Assembly (NCBI RefSeq): GCF_029846235.1
Contig: NZ_JARVWP010000006.1
Coordinates: forward strand, 434,001 to 498,000
Direction: 5' to 3'
Length of the DNA stretch: 64,000 bases
Source: Bradyrhizobium sp. CER78
GTDB taxonomy: Bacteria; Pseudomonadota; Alphaproteobacteria; Rhizobiales; Xanthobacteraceae
Of this stretch, positions 16,933 to 27,599 are shown piece after piece. Under the pieces are notes generated by a model. That model searched no databases. It was not told where the DNA came from and worked only from the letters and a program-made list of their open reading frames with translations. The position numbers and the translations under genes were made by a program. Each line of letters opens with the position of its first letter. Positions within the stretch are counted from its first letter, which is position 1.

Positions 16933-17457
16933 ATGGTCTGGCGTTTCGGTTCATTGGTGGCTCTGGTCGGGAGCATGCTGAGTGCGTCGGTCAATCCAGG
17001 ACATACCGCCAAGGATTTGAGCCCCACCACCAGCGGTTTGCCGATCCCGCGCTATGTCAGCCTGAAATCCGATCATGTGAACGTCCGCGGCGGCCCGACC
17101 AAGGATAACGACGTCGCCTGGGTCTACACACGCTCGGGGCTGCCGGTCGAAATCACCGCCGAGTTCGAGAACTGGCGCCGGGTGCGCGATTCCGAAGGCG
17201 CCGAAGGCTGGGTCTATCATTCGCTGCTGTCCGGCCGCCGCACTGCGGTCGTCACGATGAAGAACAAGGACGATCTGGCCTCGCTGTACGATCGTCCCGA
17301 CGCCACCAGTGCGATCGCGGCGCGCCTGCAGGCCGGCGTCGTCGCGCAGGTCAAGAAATGCGCCAACAGCTGGTGCCGGGTCACCGGCAACGGCTTCGAC
17401 GGCTGGATCGAGCAGCAGCGCCTGTGGGGCGTCTACGCCGACGAGAAGGTGGACTGA
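16933..17457 (+). CDS. Secreted bacterial SH3-domain protein
   Basis: Small exported protein of 174 residues. The ATG at 16933 lies just after an AGGAGACGAG ribosome site; an in-frame ATG at 16900 is less likely. The N-terminus MVWRFGSLVALVGSMLSASV is a signal sequence. Two SH3b repeats follow: residues 40-90 (SDHVNVRGGPTKDNDVAWVY, with FENWRRVRDSEGAEGWV) and 95-165 (LYDRPDATSAIAARLQAG, CANSWCRVTGNGFDGWI). Such domains often bind peptidoglycan or other envelope ligands. The ligand is unknown. Confidence 0.87.
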   Translation: MVWRFGSLVALVGSMLSASVNPGHTAKDLSPTTSGLPIPRYVSLKSDHVNVRGGPTKDNDVAWVYTRSGLPVEITAEFENWRRVRDSEGAEGWVYHSLLSGRRTAVVTMKNKDDLASLYDRPDATSAIAARLQAGVVAQVKKCANSWCRVTGNGFDGWIEQQRLWGVYADEKVD

Positions 17458-17466
17458 CGCGTTAGC

Positions 17467-17567
17467 GTCATTCCGGGATGGTCCGAAGGACCAGACCTCA
17501 GATGCGCACTGCGCATCGGGGAATCTCGAGATTCCGGGTTCGATGCTGCGCATCGCCCCGGAATGAC
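17467..17567. repeat. GTCATTCCGGG palindromic repeat, copy 1
   Basis: Starts GTCATTCCGGGATGGTCC and ends CCCCGGAATGAC, with an inner palindrome ATCTCGAGAT. Nearly identical to the copy at 44586-44688 and related to 35996-36100. Sits between the SH3 protein and convergent irr. Confidence 0.85.
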
Positions 17568-17638
17568 GATGTCTCCTGGAACGACAATGGCCGGGACGAG
17601 CCCGGCCATCACAACTCAAATCGAACGGTTAAGGCGGT

Positions 17639-18130
17639 TCAGCGCTTCTTGCGCAGCCGCACGACCATGTCGACGCGGGAAATCTCGTAGCCGTCCGGCA
17701 CGTCGGGCATCTTCGACAGCACGAGGTTCGGGTCGGGAATGTCGACCAGCTCGTGATTATGCTCGAGGTAGAAGTGATGATGCGTCGACACGTTGGTGTC
17801 GAAATAGGTCTTGGTGCCGTCGACGCTGACCTGGCGTAGCAAGCCGGCGTCGGTCAGCTGGTTGAGCGTGTTGTAGACGGTCGCCAGCGACACCGGAACC
17901 TTGGCCAGCGTGGCTTCCTCGTACAGCATTTCAGCGGTCAGGTGGCGGGCACCCTTGCCGAACAGCAGCCAGCCCAGCGCCATGCGCTGGCGGGTCGGCC
18001 GGAGGCCGGCAGACTGCAGCATCTCGTTGACGTCATGCCACGGGCAGCCGGTCAGGGCAGGGTGGTGCCCAGCGCCCCGGGCAGCCGGGTGCACGGCATC
18101 ATCATTCACAGCCGGTACTTCCTCGTTCAT
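17639..18130 (-). CDS. irr: Irr, iron response regulator (Fur family)
   Basis: Heme-responsive transcription factor that represses heme biosynthesis and regulates other iron genes in Rhizobiales; in B. japonicum it is degraded when heme is abundant. From the ATG at 18130 it is 163 residues, the length known for B. japonicum Irr; a GTG at 18145 is possible but adds only MHRVD. It has the heme regulatory motif GCPWHD with Cys29, the DNA-binding region GLRPTRQRMALGWLLF ... VSLATVYNTLNQL, and the His cluster STHHHFYL used for the second heme site. Divergent from fabA. Confidence 0.97.
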   Translation of the reverse strand: MNEEVPAVNDDAVHPAARGAGHHPALTGCPWHDVNEMLQSAGLRPTRQRMALGWLLFGKGARHLTAEMLYEEATLAKVPVSLATVYNTLNQLTDAGLLRQVSVDGTKTYFDTNVSTHHHFYLEHNHELVDIPDPNLVLSKMPDVPDGYEISRVDMVVRLRKKR

Positions 18131-18460
18131 ATCCACTCTATGCACCCAACTCAGGCAATATTCCTCATAAATATAAAAAGGATGCCTATCAGATGCAAGT
18201 TTTTCGCAACTAGAACGAATCCAAGCAGCGGTAGAAACCTAAGGAGAGACCGCAATTTATCAATGGAATGCCGCTTTGCCGCCCAGTTAACCCTATGTTA
18301 GAGAGCGCGCGGACCACATATGCGCTTTCGGCAGAGATAACAGACCGGTAGCGTACCCAGGTAGCGCCAAGATGCGGGACGGGTTATTCCGGTTCCCGTG
18401 GGTAGATTAAGGTCCGACCAAGCAGAAGCGCTTCATCGGGACATCAGAGGTGGATAGAGG
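18131..18460. other. Divergent irr / fabA promoter region
   Basis: 330 bp without a gene, clearly more AT-rich than its surroundings, notably 18160-18220. It should hold the promoters of irr (minus) and fabA (plus). In B. japonicum the irr promoter is bound by Fur at a non-canonical site; a candidate repeat is listed separately. Confidence 0.6.
18181..18196 (-). promoter_or_regulatory. GCATC direct repeat upstream of irr, candidate Fur/Mur site
   Basis: On the minus strand the sequence reads TTGCATCTGATAGGCATCC: two GCATC units 11 bp apart (18192-18196 and 18181-18185), about 50-65 bp before the irr ATG. I recall the B. japonicum Fur site at irr being built of imperfect direct hexamer repeats instead of a Fur box; the match here is by memory. 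Confidence 0.4.
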
Positions 18461-18982
18461 ATGCTGGATCGGCGCGGCGGTTACGAATACGAGGATTTGC
18501 TGGCTTGCGGACGGGGTGAGCTTTTCGGTCCCGGCAACGCCCAGTTGCCGCTGCCGCCGATGCTCATGTTCGATCGGATCAGCGAAATCTCTGAAAACGG
18601 CGGCGAGTTCGGCAAGGGGCTGGTGCGCGCCGAGCTCGAGGTGAAGCCGGATCTCTGGTTCTTCGGCTGTCATTTCAAGAACGACCCGGTGATGCCGGGC
18701 TGCCTCGGCCTCGATGCCATGTGGCAAATGGTCGGCTTTTACCTTGGCTGGATCGGTGGCGAAGGTCGTGGCCGCGCGCTCGGCCTCGGTGAGCTGAAGT
18801 TCTCCGGACAGGTGCTGCCGCACGCGCGCAAGGTTGTGTACAACATCGATATCAAGCGCGTGATGCGGTCAAAGCTCGTGCTCGGAATTGCCGACGGGTG
18901 GCTTTCCATGGACGACGAGATTATTTATCGCGCCAAGGACTTGAAGGTCGGATTGTTCAAGCAGGGCACGGCGCCAACTTGA
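18461..18982 (+). CDS. fabA: FabA, 3-hydroxydecanoyl-ACP dehydratase/isomerase
   Basis: Dehydrates 3-hydroxydecanoyl-ACP and isomerises trans-2- to cis-3-decenoyl-ACP, the branch point to unsaturated fatty acids. 173 residues, normal length. Active-site His71 in FFGCHFKNDPVMPG and Asp85 in CLGLDAMWQM are present. The ATG at 18461 follows GATAGAGG. First gene of fabA-fabB-fabV, 43 bp before fabB. Confidence 0.97.
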   Translation: MLDRRGGYEYEDLLACGRGELFGPGNAQLPLPPMLMFDRISEISENGGEFGKGLVRAELEVKPDLWFFGCHFKNDPVMPGCLGLDAMWQMVGFYLGWIGGEGRGRALGLGELKFSGQVLPHARKVVYNIDIKRVMRSKLVLGIADGWLSMDDEIIYRAKDLKVGLFKQGTAPT

Positions 18983-19025
18983 GCAGGATCATCATGCGGC
19001 AACATAAAGGCAGGGCGAGGCGAAC

Positions 19026-20249
19026 ATGAGGCGGGTTGTCATCACGGGGATGGGTATTGTCTCGTCCATCGGTAACAACACCCAGGAAGTGCTTGCGAGC
19101 CTCTACGAGGCGAAGTCGGGCATTTCACGTGCGGAGAAGGCCGCCGAGCTTGGCTTTCGCTCGCAGGTGCACGGCGCGCCGACACTCAATCCCGCCGAGG
19201 TGATCGATCGCCGCGCGATGCGGTTCCTTGCTGAAGGTGCTGCCTGGAATCACGTCGCCATGGAGCAGGCGATCCGCGACTCCGGCCTCGAGGAGAAGGA
19301 AGTCTCCAACATCCGCACCGGCATCATCATGGGATCCGGCGGACCGTCGACGCGCACGCTGGTGGAGGCCGCCGACATCGCGCGCGCCAAGGGCCCGAAG
19401 CGCGTCGGTCCGTTCGCGGTGCCGAAAGGAATGTCCTCGACCGCATCGGCGACGCTCGCGACCTGGTTCAAGATCAAGGGCGTGAACTACTCGATCTCCT
19501 CGGCCTGCGCGACGTCGAACCACTGTATCGGCAACGCCTACGAGACGATCCAGATCGGCAAGCAGGACATCATCTTCGCCGGCGGCTGCGAGGAGCTCGA
19601 CTGGACGCTGTCGGTGCTGTTCGACGCCATGGGCGCGATGTCCTCGAAATACAATGACACGCCGGCCACCGCCTCGCGTCCCTACGATCTCAATCGCGAC
19701 GGCTTCGTCATCGCCGGCGGCGCGGGTGTCGTGGTGCTCGAAGAGCTCGAGCATGCCAAGGCGCGCGGCGCGCGGATTTATGGTGAGGTCGTCGGCTACG
19801 GCGCGACCTCTGACGGATACGACATGGTGGCGCCGTCGGGCGAGGGCGCCGAGCGCTGCATGCGCATGGCGATGTCGACGGTGGACACGCCGGTCGACTA
19901 CATCAACCCGCACGCCACCTCGACACCGGCCGGCGATCCGCCGGAGATCGAGGCGATCCGCAAGGTGTTCGGCACCGGCGACAAGTGTCCGCCGATCTCG
20001 GCGACCAAGGCGCTGACCGGCCACTCGCTCGGCGCCACCGGCGTGCAGGAAGCGATCTACTCGCTGCTGATGCTGAACAACGGCTTCGTCTGCGAGAGCG
20101 CGCATATCACCGAGCTTGATCCGATCTTCGCCGACATGCCGATCGTGCGCAAACGTATCGACAACGCCAAGCTGACGACCGTGCTGTCGAACTCGTTCGG
20201 CTTCGGCGGCACCAACGCGACGCTGGTGTTCAGGCGGCTTGACGCGTGA
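19026..20249 (+). CDS. fabB: FabB, 3-oxoacyl-ACP synthase I
   Basis: Condensing enzyme that elongates acyl-ACP with malonyl-ACP and is needed for the cis-unsaturated branch with FabA. 407 residues. The Cys-His-His triad is visible: Cys161 in SSACATSNHC, His in NPHATSTPAGD, and His in KALTGHSLGATG; the C-terminal loop is NSFGFGGTNATLVF. ATG at 19026 with an AGGCGAGG ribosome site. Confidence 0.97.
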   Translation: MRRVVITGMGIVSSIGNNTQEVLASLYEAKSGISRAEKAAELGFRSQVHGAPTLNPAEVIDRRAMRFLAEGAAWNHVAMEQAIRDSGLEEKEVSNIRTGIIMGSGGPSTRTLVEAADIARAKGPKRVGPFAVPKGMSSTASATLATWFKIKGVNYSISSACATSNHCIGNAYETIQIGKQDIIFAGGCEELDWTLSVLFDAMGAMSSKYNDTPATASRPYDLNRDGFVIAGGAGVVVLEELEHAKARGARIYGEVVGYGATSDGYDMVAPSGEGAERCMRMAMSTVDTPVDYINPHATSTPAGDPPEIEAIRKVFGTGDKCPPISATKALTGHSLGATGVQEAIYSLLMLNNGFVCESAHITELDPIFADMPIVRKRIDNAKLTTVLSNSFGFGGTNATLVFRRLDA

Positions 20250-20327
20250 CTTCGCCTCTCCTCGCTTGCTGAGGGAGGTCCGCAGCCAGCGCATGGGAAT
20301 ATTGCAACGATCCGGAATGGGGTGGGA

Positions 20328-21500
20328 ATGATTATTGAACCGCGCGTGCGAGGATTCATCTGCACGACGGCACATCCCGTCGGCTGCGCCACGAATGTCC
20401 GCGAGCAGATCGCCTACGTTCTGAAGCAGGGCCCGGTCGCCGACTGTCCCAAGCGCGTTGCCGTACTGGGCTGCTCGACGGGCTACGGGCTTGCGAGCCG
20501 CATCGTCGCGACCTTCGCCGGCGGCGCCGATACGATCGGTGTGTCGCTGGAGCGAGAGCCTTCGGAAAAGAGGAGCGCCAGCGCCGGTTGGTACAACAAC
20601 CGCGCCTTCGAGATCGAGTCCCAGAAGATCGGGCGATCTCCGCTCACGCTCGAAGGCGACGCCTTCTCCGACGAGCTGAAGAAGGACTTCATCGAGCGCG
20701 TGCGCGAAAAATTCGGACAGCTCGACATGCTGGTCTACAGCATGGCCGCGCCGGTGCGGACCGATCCGGACACCGGCAAGACCTATCGCTCGGTCATCAA
20801 GCCGCTCGGCGCCCCGGTCGAGATCAAGACGCTCGACACCGAGACCGGCGAGGTGTTCCAGACCACGCTCGAGCCGGCGAACGAGGAACAAACCGCGGCG
20901 ACGGTCGCTGTCATGGGCGGCGACGACTGGAAGCGCTGGATCGACCAGCTCGCCGATGCCGGCGTGCTGGCGCCGGGCTTCCGCACACTCAACTACACCT
21001 ATATCGGCAGCGAACTGACCTGGCCGATCTACTGGAACGGCACGCTCGGTCGCGCCAAAGTCGATCTCGATGCCAAGGCGGAAGCGATCCGCGGCCGGCT
21101 CGGTGCGGACGCCGCCCGCGTCGTGGCGTTGAAGGCCGTGGTCACCCAGGCGAGCTCGGCCATTCCCGTGGTGCCGCTCTATGGCACCGTGCTGTTCAAG
21201 GTGATGAAGCAGCTCGGGCTGCACGAAGGCTGCATCGAGCAGATCGACCGCCTGTTCCGCACCCGACTCGGCAAGGACATCGCGCTCGATGACGCGCAAC
21301 GCATCCGGGTCGACGACTGGGAGCTGTCGCCCGAGGTGCAGACGGAAGTGTCGCGGCGCTGGCCGCTGCTGACCACCGAGACGCTCGGCGAGCTGGCGGA
21401 TCTGGGGGAGTACAAGAGCCAGTTCCTCCGCCTGTTCGGCTTCGGCATCGATGGCGTCGACTACACGCAGGACGTCGATCCGCGCGTCGTCCCGGGTTAG
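20328..21500 (+). CDS. fabV: FabV-type enoyl-ACP reductase
   Basis: NADH-dependent trans-2-enoyl-ACP reductase of the FabV class, last step of each fatty acid elongation round. The ATG at 20328 gives 390 residues (MIIEPRVRGFICTTAHPVGC), usual for FabV and much longer than FabI (about 260). The Y-x8-K active site is exact: Tyr235 and Lys244 in YWNGTLGRAK. Also seen: the nucleotide loop LGCSTGYGLASR and YSMAAPVRTDP. FabV proteins are generally refractory to triclosan. As I recall, the reference B. japonicum locus carries a FabI-type gene here; that is worth checking. Confidence 0.95.
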   Translation: MIIEPRVRGFICTTAHPVGCATNVREQIAYVLKQGPVADCPKRVAVLGCSTGYGLASRIVATFAGGADTIGVSLEREPSEKRSASAGWYNNRAFEIESQKIGRSPLTLEGDAFSDELKKDFIERVREKFGQLDMLVYSMAAPVRTDPDTGKTYRSVIKPLGAPVEIKTLDTETGEVFQTTLEPANEEQTAATVAVMGGDDWKRWIDQLADAGVLAPGFRTLNYTYIGSELTWPIYWNGTLGRAKVDLDAKAEAIRGRLGADAARVVALKAVVTQASSAIPVVPLYGTVLFKVMKQLGLHEGCIEQIDRLFRTRLGKDIALDDAQRIRVDDWELSPEVQTEVSRRWPLLTTETLGELADLGEYKSQFLRLFGFGIDGVDYTQDVDPRVVPG

Positions 21501-21611
21501 GCCCGCCCGGGCATCGTCTGCTGGTCAGAGCCGCGCAGACGCAGGTCGGCCGCCGCAATCGTCTGTGCACAGCGGAATGTCGGTCGCGCCACGCGGCTTC
21601 GGCCGATACGT

Positions 21612-22460
21612 CTATTCATCCCTGAGGAAGACGGGCAGCGACCGGTCGAGCCTTGCCGCAACCAGCGTGCACGTTTTCTCGCGAAGCGCGGTGCTGTTCG
21701 ATGCCGCGGCAGGAGGATCGGGAAACAGCGCGTTGTCGATCTGGGTCAGCGGATCCTCGGTGAGCCGCAGTCCGTCACCGAACGTGGCTTTGAGAAGCGC
21801 GAGCCGCCGGTCGACCTTCTCGTATGTCCTCCCGTCCAGCAGGCTGACCGAGATATTCGCGAACAGGTGTGCTTGCCTCGCCAGGCTGCCGAGACCGCGG
21901 CTGTAGGCGCCGATGCCGTTGATGGTCAGGTTGGTCCCGGACAGTTGGGCCTTGTAGCGGGTGACGACGAGGTAGCGTTCGCAATTCGCATTGGCCGTGA
22001 TGCTCCGTACAATCGCCGGCAGGTCTTCGGCCGGATCGCGGATCAGCCGCGATTTCGGATTGTAGAACGGCTCGAACGCGCCGCGCGGATAGCCGATCTT
22101 GCGGATCGAGGGATCGGTGCCCATCACGGCGCGCACGCGCGCGAGGACGATATCGTCGAGCCCCCAATTGTCGATCGGGACCTCGTCGTTCTCGGTTTCG
22201 AACACCGTCAATCCGAATTTGTGGACCGCGAAACGGTCTCCGATCGCCGAGATCACGCCCAAACTGCACGGTCCGGATTCCGTCGGCGCTGCTCTGCTGT
22301 CCGATTTCGCCTTCGGTGCGGCTGTCTTCGCCGTGGGCTTCTTGGTGGCGGGCTTGGCGGCTTGTGGCGCAACGGCAGGCGCGGACGTCGAGGGAGACTG
22401 AGCCCATCCCGTCGCGGCGAAGCATGAGACGAGGAGGGCGACGGCGAAGTTGCGGTACAT
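21612..22460 (-). CDS. Exported protein of unknown function
   Basis: 282 residues, not recognised. The N-terminus is a signal peptide (MYRNFAVALLVSCFAATGWA, then QS), followed by an Ala/Pro/Lys-rich linker (PATKKPTAKTAAPKAKSDSR) and a globular region from about residue 60 (SGPCSLGVISAIGDRFAVHK). Three Cys residues in the mature part (SGPC, NANCERY, EKTC) could form disulfides. It ends close to, and convergent with, fabV. Probably a periplasmic or envelope protein. Confidence 0.8.
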   Translation of the reverse strand: MYRNFAVALLVSCFAATGWAQSPSTSAPAVAPQAAKPATKKPTAKTAAPKAKSDSRAAPTESGPCSLGVISAIGDRFAVHKFGLTVFETENDEVPIDNWGLDDIVLARVRAVMGTDPSIRKIGYPRGAFEPFYNPKSRLIRDPAEDLPAIVRSITANANCERYLVVTRYKAQLSGTNLTINGIGAYSRGLGSLARQAHLFANISVSLLDGRTYEKVDRRLALLKATFGDGLRLTEDPLTQIDNALFPDPPAAASNSTALREKTCTLVAARLDRSLPVFLRDE

Positions 22461-22540
22461 GGCTCGGTAAGCGGAAGTTGATCGGACTGCTACGGCAAAC
22501 TAGAGCGTGCAGCCGCCGCCCGCAAGCGAACGCCGAATCT

Positions 22541-22993
22541 CTATTGCTTCGTCCACCGGTAGTACTTCATCATCAGCCCGTTCAGCGGGTTGATCTTCTC
22601 CTCCTCGTACAAGAAGCCCTCGCGTTCATACCAACGCCACGCCTTCTCGTTTCCGCGCGCGCATTTCAGCCAGATCTCGTCGGGCATCTGCTCGCGTGTG
22701 AAGGCAAGCAGATGGCGCCCGATGCTCCTGCCCTGATAGTCGGGGGCGACGAACAGTTGATCGAGATAGTGACCGGAGATGTGCAGCGCCAGCATGCCGG
22801 CGAGCGTCCCGTTGTCGTCGGCGACGAACAGGCTCCAGCCCTGCGCGATCTCGTGGCGCACGCGCTCGCGCAGATTGGCGAGCAGGGCATCATTGGCTTC
22901 GGCGACGCCGGTCGTGGCCCAACTCTCCATCCAGACGCGGGCGATCTCGTCATATTCGTCCGGCCGCGCGGCGCGGATCACCAGTGGCGTCAT
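22541..22993 (-). CDS. GNAT-family N-acetyltransferase
   Basis: Acetyl-CoA dependent transferase of 150 residues. Motif A is LFVAPDYQGRSIGRHLLAF, with the pyrophosphate-binding Q/R-x-x-G pattern, and the end reads ARGNEKAWRWYEREGF, a typical GNAT motif B. Substrate unknown. ATG at 22993. The gene lies alone, 80 bp from the exported protein gene transcribed the same way. Confidence 0.9.
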   Translation of the reverse strand: MTPLVIRAARPDEYDEIARVWMESWATTGVAEANDALLANLRERVRHEIAQGWSLFVADDNGTLAGMLALHISGHYLDQLFVAPDYQGRSIGRHLLAFTREQMPDEIWLKCARGNEKAWRWYEREGFLYEEEKINPLNGLMMKYYRWTKQ

Positions 22994-23130
22994 CGTTGAT
23001 CTCTCGGGCTGCGATGCGTCTCGCGTGGAAGCGCGGTACGTTACCGTGGCTCTCAGCCTACAGGAGGGATGACGCAGCGGGCGAGCTTCGCGATCCTGCT
23101 CATATGCCGGACGCGCTGACCAAACAAAAA

Positions 23131-23150
23131 GGGCGGCCTTTCGGCCGCCC
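23131..23150 (-). terminator. Rho-independent terminator of the rimP-pnp operon
   Basis: On the minus strand: GGGCGGCC-GAAA-GGCCGCCC followed by TTTTTG. An 8-bp all-GC stem with GNRA loop and T-run, 25 bp after the pnp stop codon. Confidence 0.92.
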
Positions 23151-23174
23151 TTCGTCGTTTCGTTTCAGGCAGGC

Positions 23175-25331
<2,157 letters not shown>

Positions 25332-25644
25332 TTCGGTTTCTTTCATGGTTTCACGAAAGCACGGCGCCCTGAAACACAAAGACCATGCCAAGACGGCGAG
25401 ACACTGACGCGCTGCTGCGGTCAGCATCCGGCGATCCTGCCATGGTCCCTGGATTTCGGATGGCGTCCATCCTTTCGGTCATCTGGGCATCTTGCCCGGT
25501 CCAGCGGCCGGATTGCTGCTGGACGCTAGTTGGCATGGCGCGACTGCCATGCGGCGCATGATCATCTTTCGACAATTCGAAAGCCCGGGTTCACGGACGA
25601 CCATGCGAAAACGCGCGCGAACCTTCGCGCGCGTGCTTCTCAAA
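25332..25644 (-). other. rpsO-pnp spacer
   Basis: 313 bp without a gene. It contains the hairpin at 25612-25633 next to rpsO and otherwise nothing I can name. A pnp promoter and the known type of PNPase leader autoregulation would be expected here; neither is evident by eye. Confidence 0.4.
25612..25633 (-). terminator. Weak terminator or processing hairpin after rpsO
   Basis: Minus strand: CGCGCGCGAA-GG-TTCGCGCGCG then TTTTCGC. A 10-bp stem with only four T residues, 11 bp after the rpsO stop. Likely partial termination or an RNase III-type processing site between rpsO and pnp. Confidence 0.55.
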
Positions 25645-25914
25645 TCAACGACGGATGTTGTGCTTTTCGAGCAGCGCCTTGTAGCGCGCCTCGTCCTTGC
25701 GCTTGATGTAGTCAAGCAGGGAGCGACGCGTCGACACGAGCTTCAGGAGGCCGCGACGTGAATGGTTGTCCTTCACATGGCTCTTGAAGTGCTCGGTGAG
25801 GTTATTGATGCGTTCCGACAGGATCGCGACCTGAACCTCGGGCGAGCCGGTGTCGCCGGCTTTGGTGGCATTCGTCTTGATGACTTCCGCTTTGCGCTCT
25901 GCGGTAATCGACAT
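25645..25914 (-). CDS. rpsO: Ribosomal protein S15
   Basis: Primary 16S rRNA-binding protein of the small subunit platform. 89 residues, exactly the family length, with TGSPEVQVAILSERI, LTEHFKSHVKDNHSRRGLL and the C-terminal LLEKHNIRR. ATG at 25914, 2 bp after the truB stop, so translation is likely coupled. Confidence 0.98.
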   Translation of the reverse strand: MSITAERKAEVIKTNATKAGDTGSPEVQVAILSERINNLTEHFKSHVKDNHSRRGLLKLVSTRRSLLDYIKRKDEARYKALLEKHNIRR

Positions 25915-25916
25915 CG

Positions 25917-27026
25917 TCAGTTACTTTCATTGTTGCGAGCCGGACCGGCAGTCAGTCCGTTCAGGTTGAACACGCGCTTGGGGATGAGTTCGCCATTGCC
26001 AATTTCAGCAAGCGCGAGAAGCCGGCCTGCCACCGTGACATAGACTGTGCCGCTAGTATTGGGCGCATCCCGTCCGCGCAACAAAACGGCCTGGCCCCTG
26101 TGGAGCCTTGCCGCATCAGCCCGTGTGACGGCCAGTGCCGGGATGTCGTCCAGCGCGGTCTCAACGGGCAAAAGCGCGTCGGCGAGGCTGCCCTCGCCAG
26201 ACGCGGCTCTATTGCATAAAGCCTCCAACTGTTCCAGCGGAATCATGTCCGCTTCGGTAAACGGACCGACCAGGGTCCGCCGCAGGGCGCAGATATGGCC
26301 GAAACAACCCAGAATCCGGCCCATATCGCGGGCCAGGGCCCGGACATAGGTTCCCTTGCCGCACTCGGCCTCGAACACGGATTGTCCGTTATCTCCATGT
26401 TCTACAAGGGTTAATTCGTGAATCTCGACCGGGCGAGGCTTCAATTCCACGGTCTCGCCGTCGCGCGCCAGATCGTAGGCCCGCTCGCCCTGGACCTTGA
26501 TGGCCGAATATTGCGGCGGGATCTGCTCGATCACCCCGGTGAAGCGCGGCAGCAGCTGGCGGATCGAATCGGCGGTCGGCCGCTCGTCGCTGGTCCTGAC
26601 CGGCCGCCCCTCGGTGTCGTCAGTGTCGCGCTCCTCGCCCCAGCTGACCGTGAAACGGTAGCGCTTGCGGCCGTCCATCACGAACGGCACCGTCTTGGTG
26701 GCTTCGCCCAGCGCGATCGGCAGCCCGCCGGAGGCGAGCGGATCGAGGGTGCCGGCATGGCCGGCGCGCTTGGCCTGGAACAGGCGCTTGAGCACGGCGA
26801 CCGCCTGCGTCGAGGTCATGCCGATCGGCTTGTCGAGCACCACCCAGCCATGGACGTCGCGCTTGTCGCGGCGCGGCTGCTGGTTCTGCTTGCCCTGCTT
26901 CTGGCGCGGGTCGTTGTTGGTGCGGCGCGCATCGTCGCTGCGCCGGCCGGCAAAAGCATCCCGCTCAGCGTCGCGCGCGTCGGCATCCTTCGCGTCGATA
27001 ACGCTGTTGGTCGTCATCACAGTCAT
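25917..27026 (-). CDS. truB: TruB, tRNA pseudouridine-55 synthase
   Basis: Makes pseudouridine 55 in the T-loop of tRNAs. 369 residues; the catalytic Asp is in AGHAGTLDPLASG, with KPIGMTST, KRYRF and the PUA-like C-terminal domain. The first 55 residues are a charged, low-complexity extension (DAKDADARDAERDAF, RQKQGKQNQQPRRDKRD) not found in E. coli TruB. ATG at 27026 overlaps the rbfA TGA (ATGA); an ATG at 27017 is also possible. Confidence 0.96.
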   Translation of the reverse strand: MTVMTTNSVIDAKDADARDAERDAFAGRRSDDARRTNNDPRQKQGKQNQQPRRDKRDVHGWVVLDKPIGMTSTQAVAVLKRLFQAKRAGHAGTLDPLASGGLPIALGEATKTVPFVMDGRKRYRFTVSWGEERDTDDTEGRPVRTSDERPTADSIRQLLPRFTGVIEQIPPQYSAIKVQGERAYDLARDGETVELKPRPVEIHELTLVEHGDNGQSVFEAECGKGTYVRALARDMGRILGCFGHICALRRTLVGPFTEADMIPLEQLEALCNRAASGEGSLADALLPVETALDDIPALAVTRADAARLHRGQAVLLRGRDAPNTSGTVYVTVAGRLLALAEIGNGELIPKRVFNLNGLTAGPARNNESN

Positions 27027-27436
27027 TCCTCGTCGTCCGAATCGGGTGCAAGGTCTCGCTGCACCGCAGGTGTCCGCAGTAGTTTCTCGATGCGCGCCGC
27101 CTCGTCGAACCGCTCGTCGACGCGGAAGCGAATGTCGGGTGCAAATTTCAGATTGACGCGGTGCGCGATCTCGCCGCGAAGGAACTTCTTGTTACGCTCG
27201 AGCGCTGTGATCACCGTGTCGGTGTCGCGGCCGCCGAGCGGCATCACGTAGATCGTCGCGAGCTTCAGGTCCGGCGACATACGCACCTCGGGCACGGTGA
27301 TGATGTGGCCTTCGAGATCGGGATCGTGGACCTCACCCTGTGACAGAATCTCGGCAACCGCATGGCGAACCGTTTCGCCGACGCGCAGCTGACGTTGCGA
27401 GCCGCCCGGGCTGGAACTCTTCTTTTGACGGGGCAT
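27023..27436 (-). CDS. rbfA: Ribosome-binding factor A
   Basis: Assists late 30S maturation and cold adaptation by binding near the 16S 5' helix. 137 residues with the KH-like core: RVGETVRHAVAEILSQGEV, VPEVRMSPDLKLATIYVMPL and RGEIAHRVNLKFAPDIRFRV. Starts with a basic tail (MPRQKKSSSPGGSQRQ). Cotranscribed with infB upstream and truB downstream. Confidence 0.97.
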   Translation of the reverse strand: MPRQKKSSSPGGSQRQLRVGETVRHAVAEILSQGEVHDPDLEGHIITVPEVRMSPDLKLATIYVMPLGGRDTDTVITALERNKKFLRGEIAHRVNLKFAPDIRFRVDERFDEAARIEKLLRTPAVQRDLAPDSDDEE

Positions 27437-27521
27437 GACCTTCTTCCAAAACCGTCGCGCCCGCAGGCCGTGGCCGCGGGCATCAATGTCCTAGCTTTGC
27501 TTTCAATCGGGCAATGCGCGG

Positions 27522-27546
27522 GTGGCCGGACTAAACGTCCGGCCAC
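27522..27546 (-). repeat. Perfect 10-bp hairpin between infB and rbfA
   Basis: GTGGCCGGAC (27522-27531), 5-nt loop, GTCCGGCCAC (27537-27546). No T-run follows on the minus strand, so an mRNA processing or stabilising hairpin is more likely than a terminator. Confidence 0.6.
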
Positions 27547-27599
27547 GTCATCGCATTTCAGTTAAATGGACCCAACGCTGAGCTTCGTAAGATTTGGAC

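Noticed and set aside
19125..21299. 724-codon minus-strand frame over fabB and fabV
   Set aside because: Antisense to two well-supported genes and crosses their intergenic gap; no recognisable domain.
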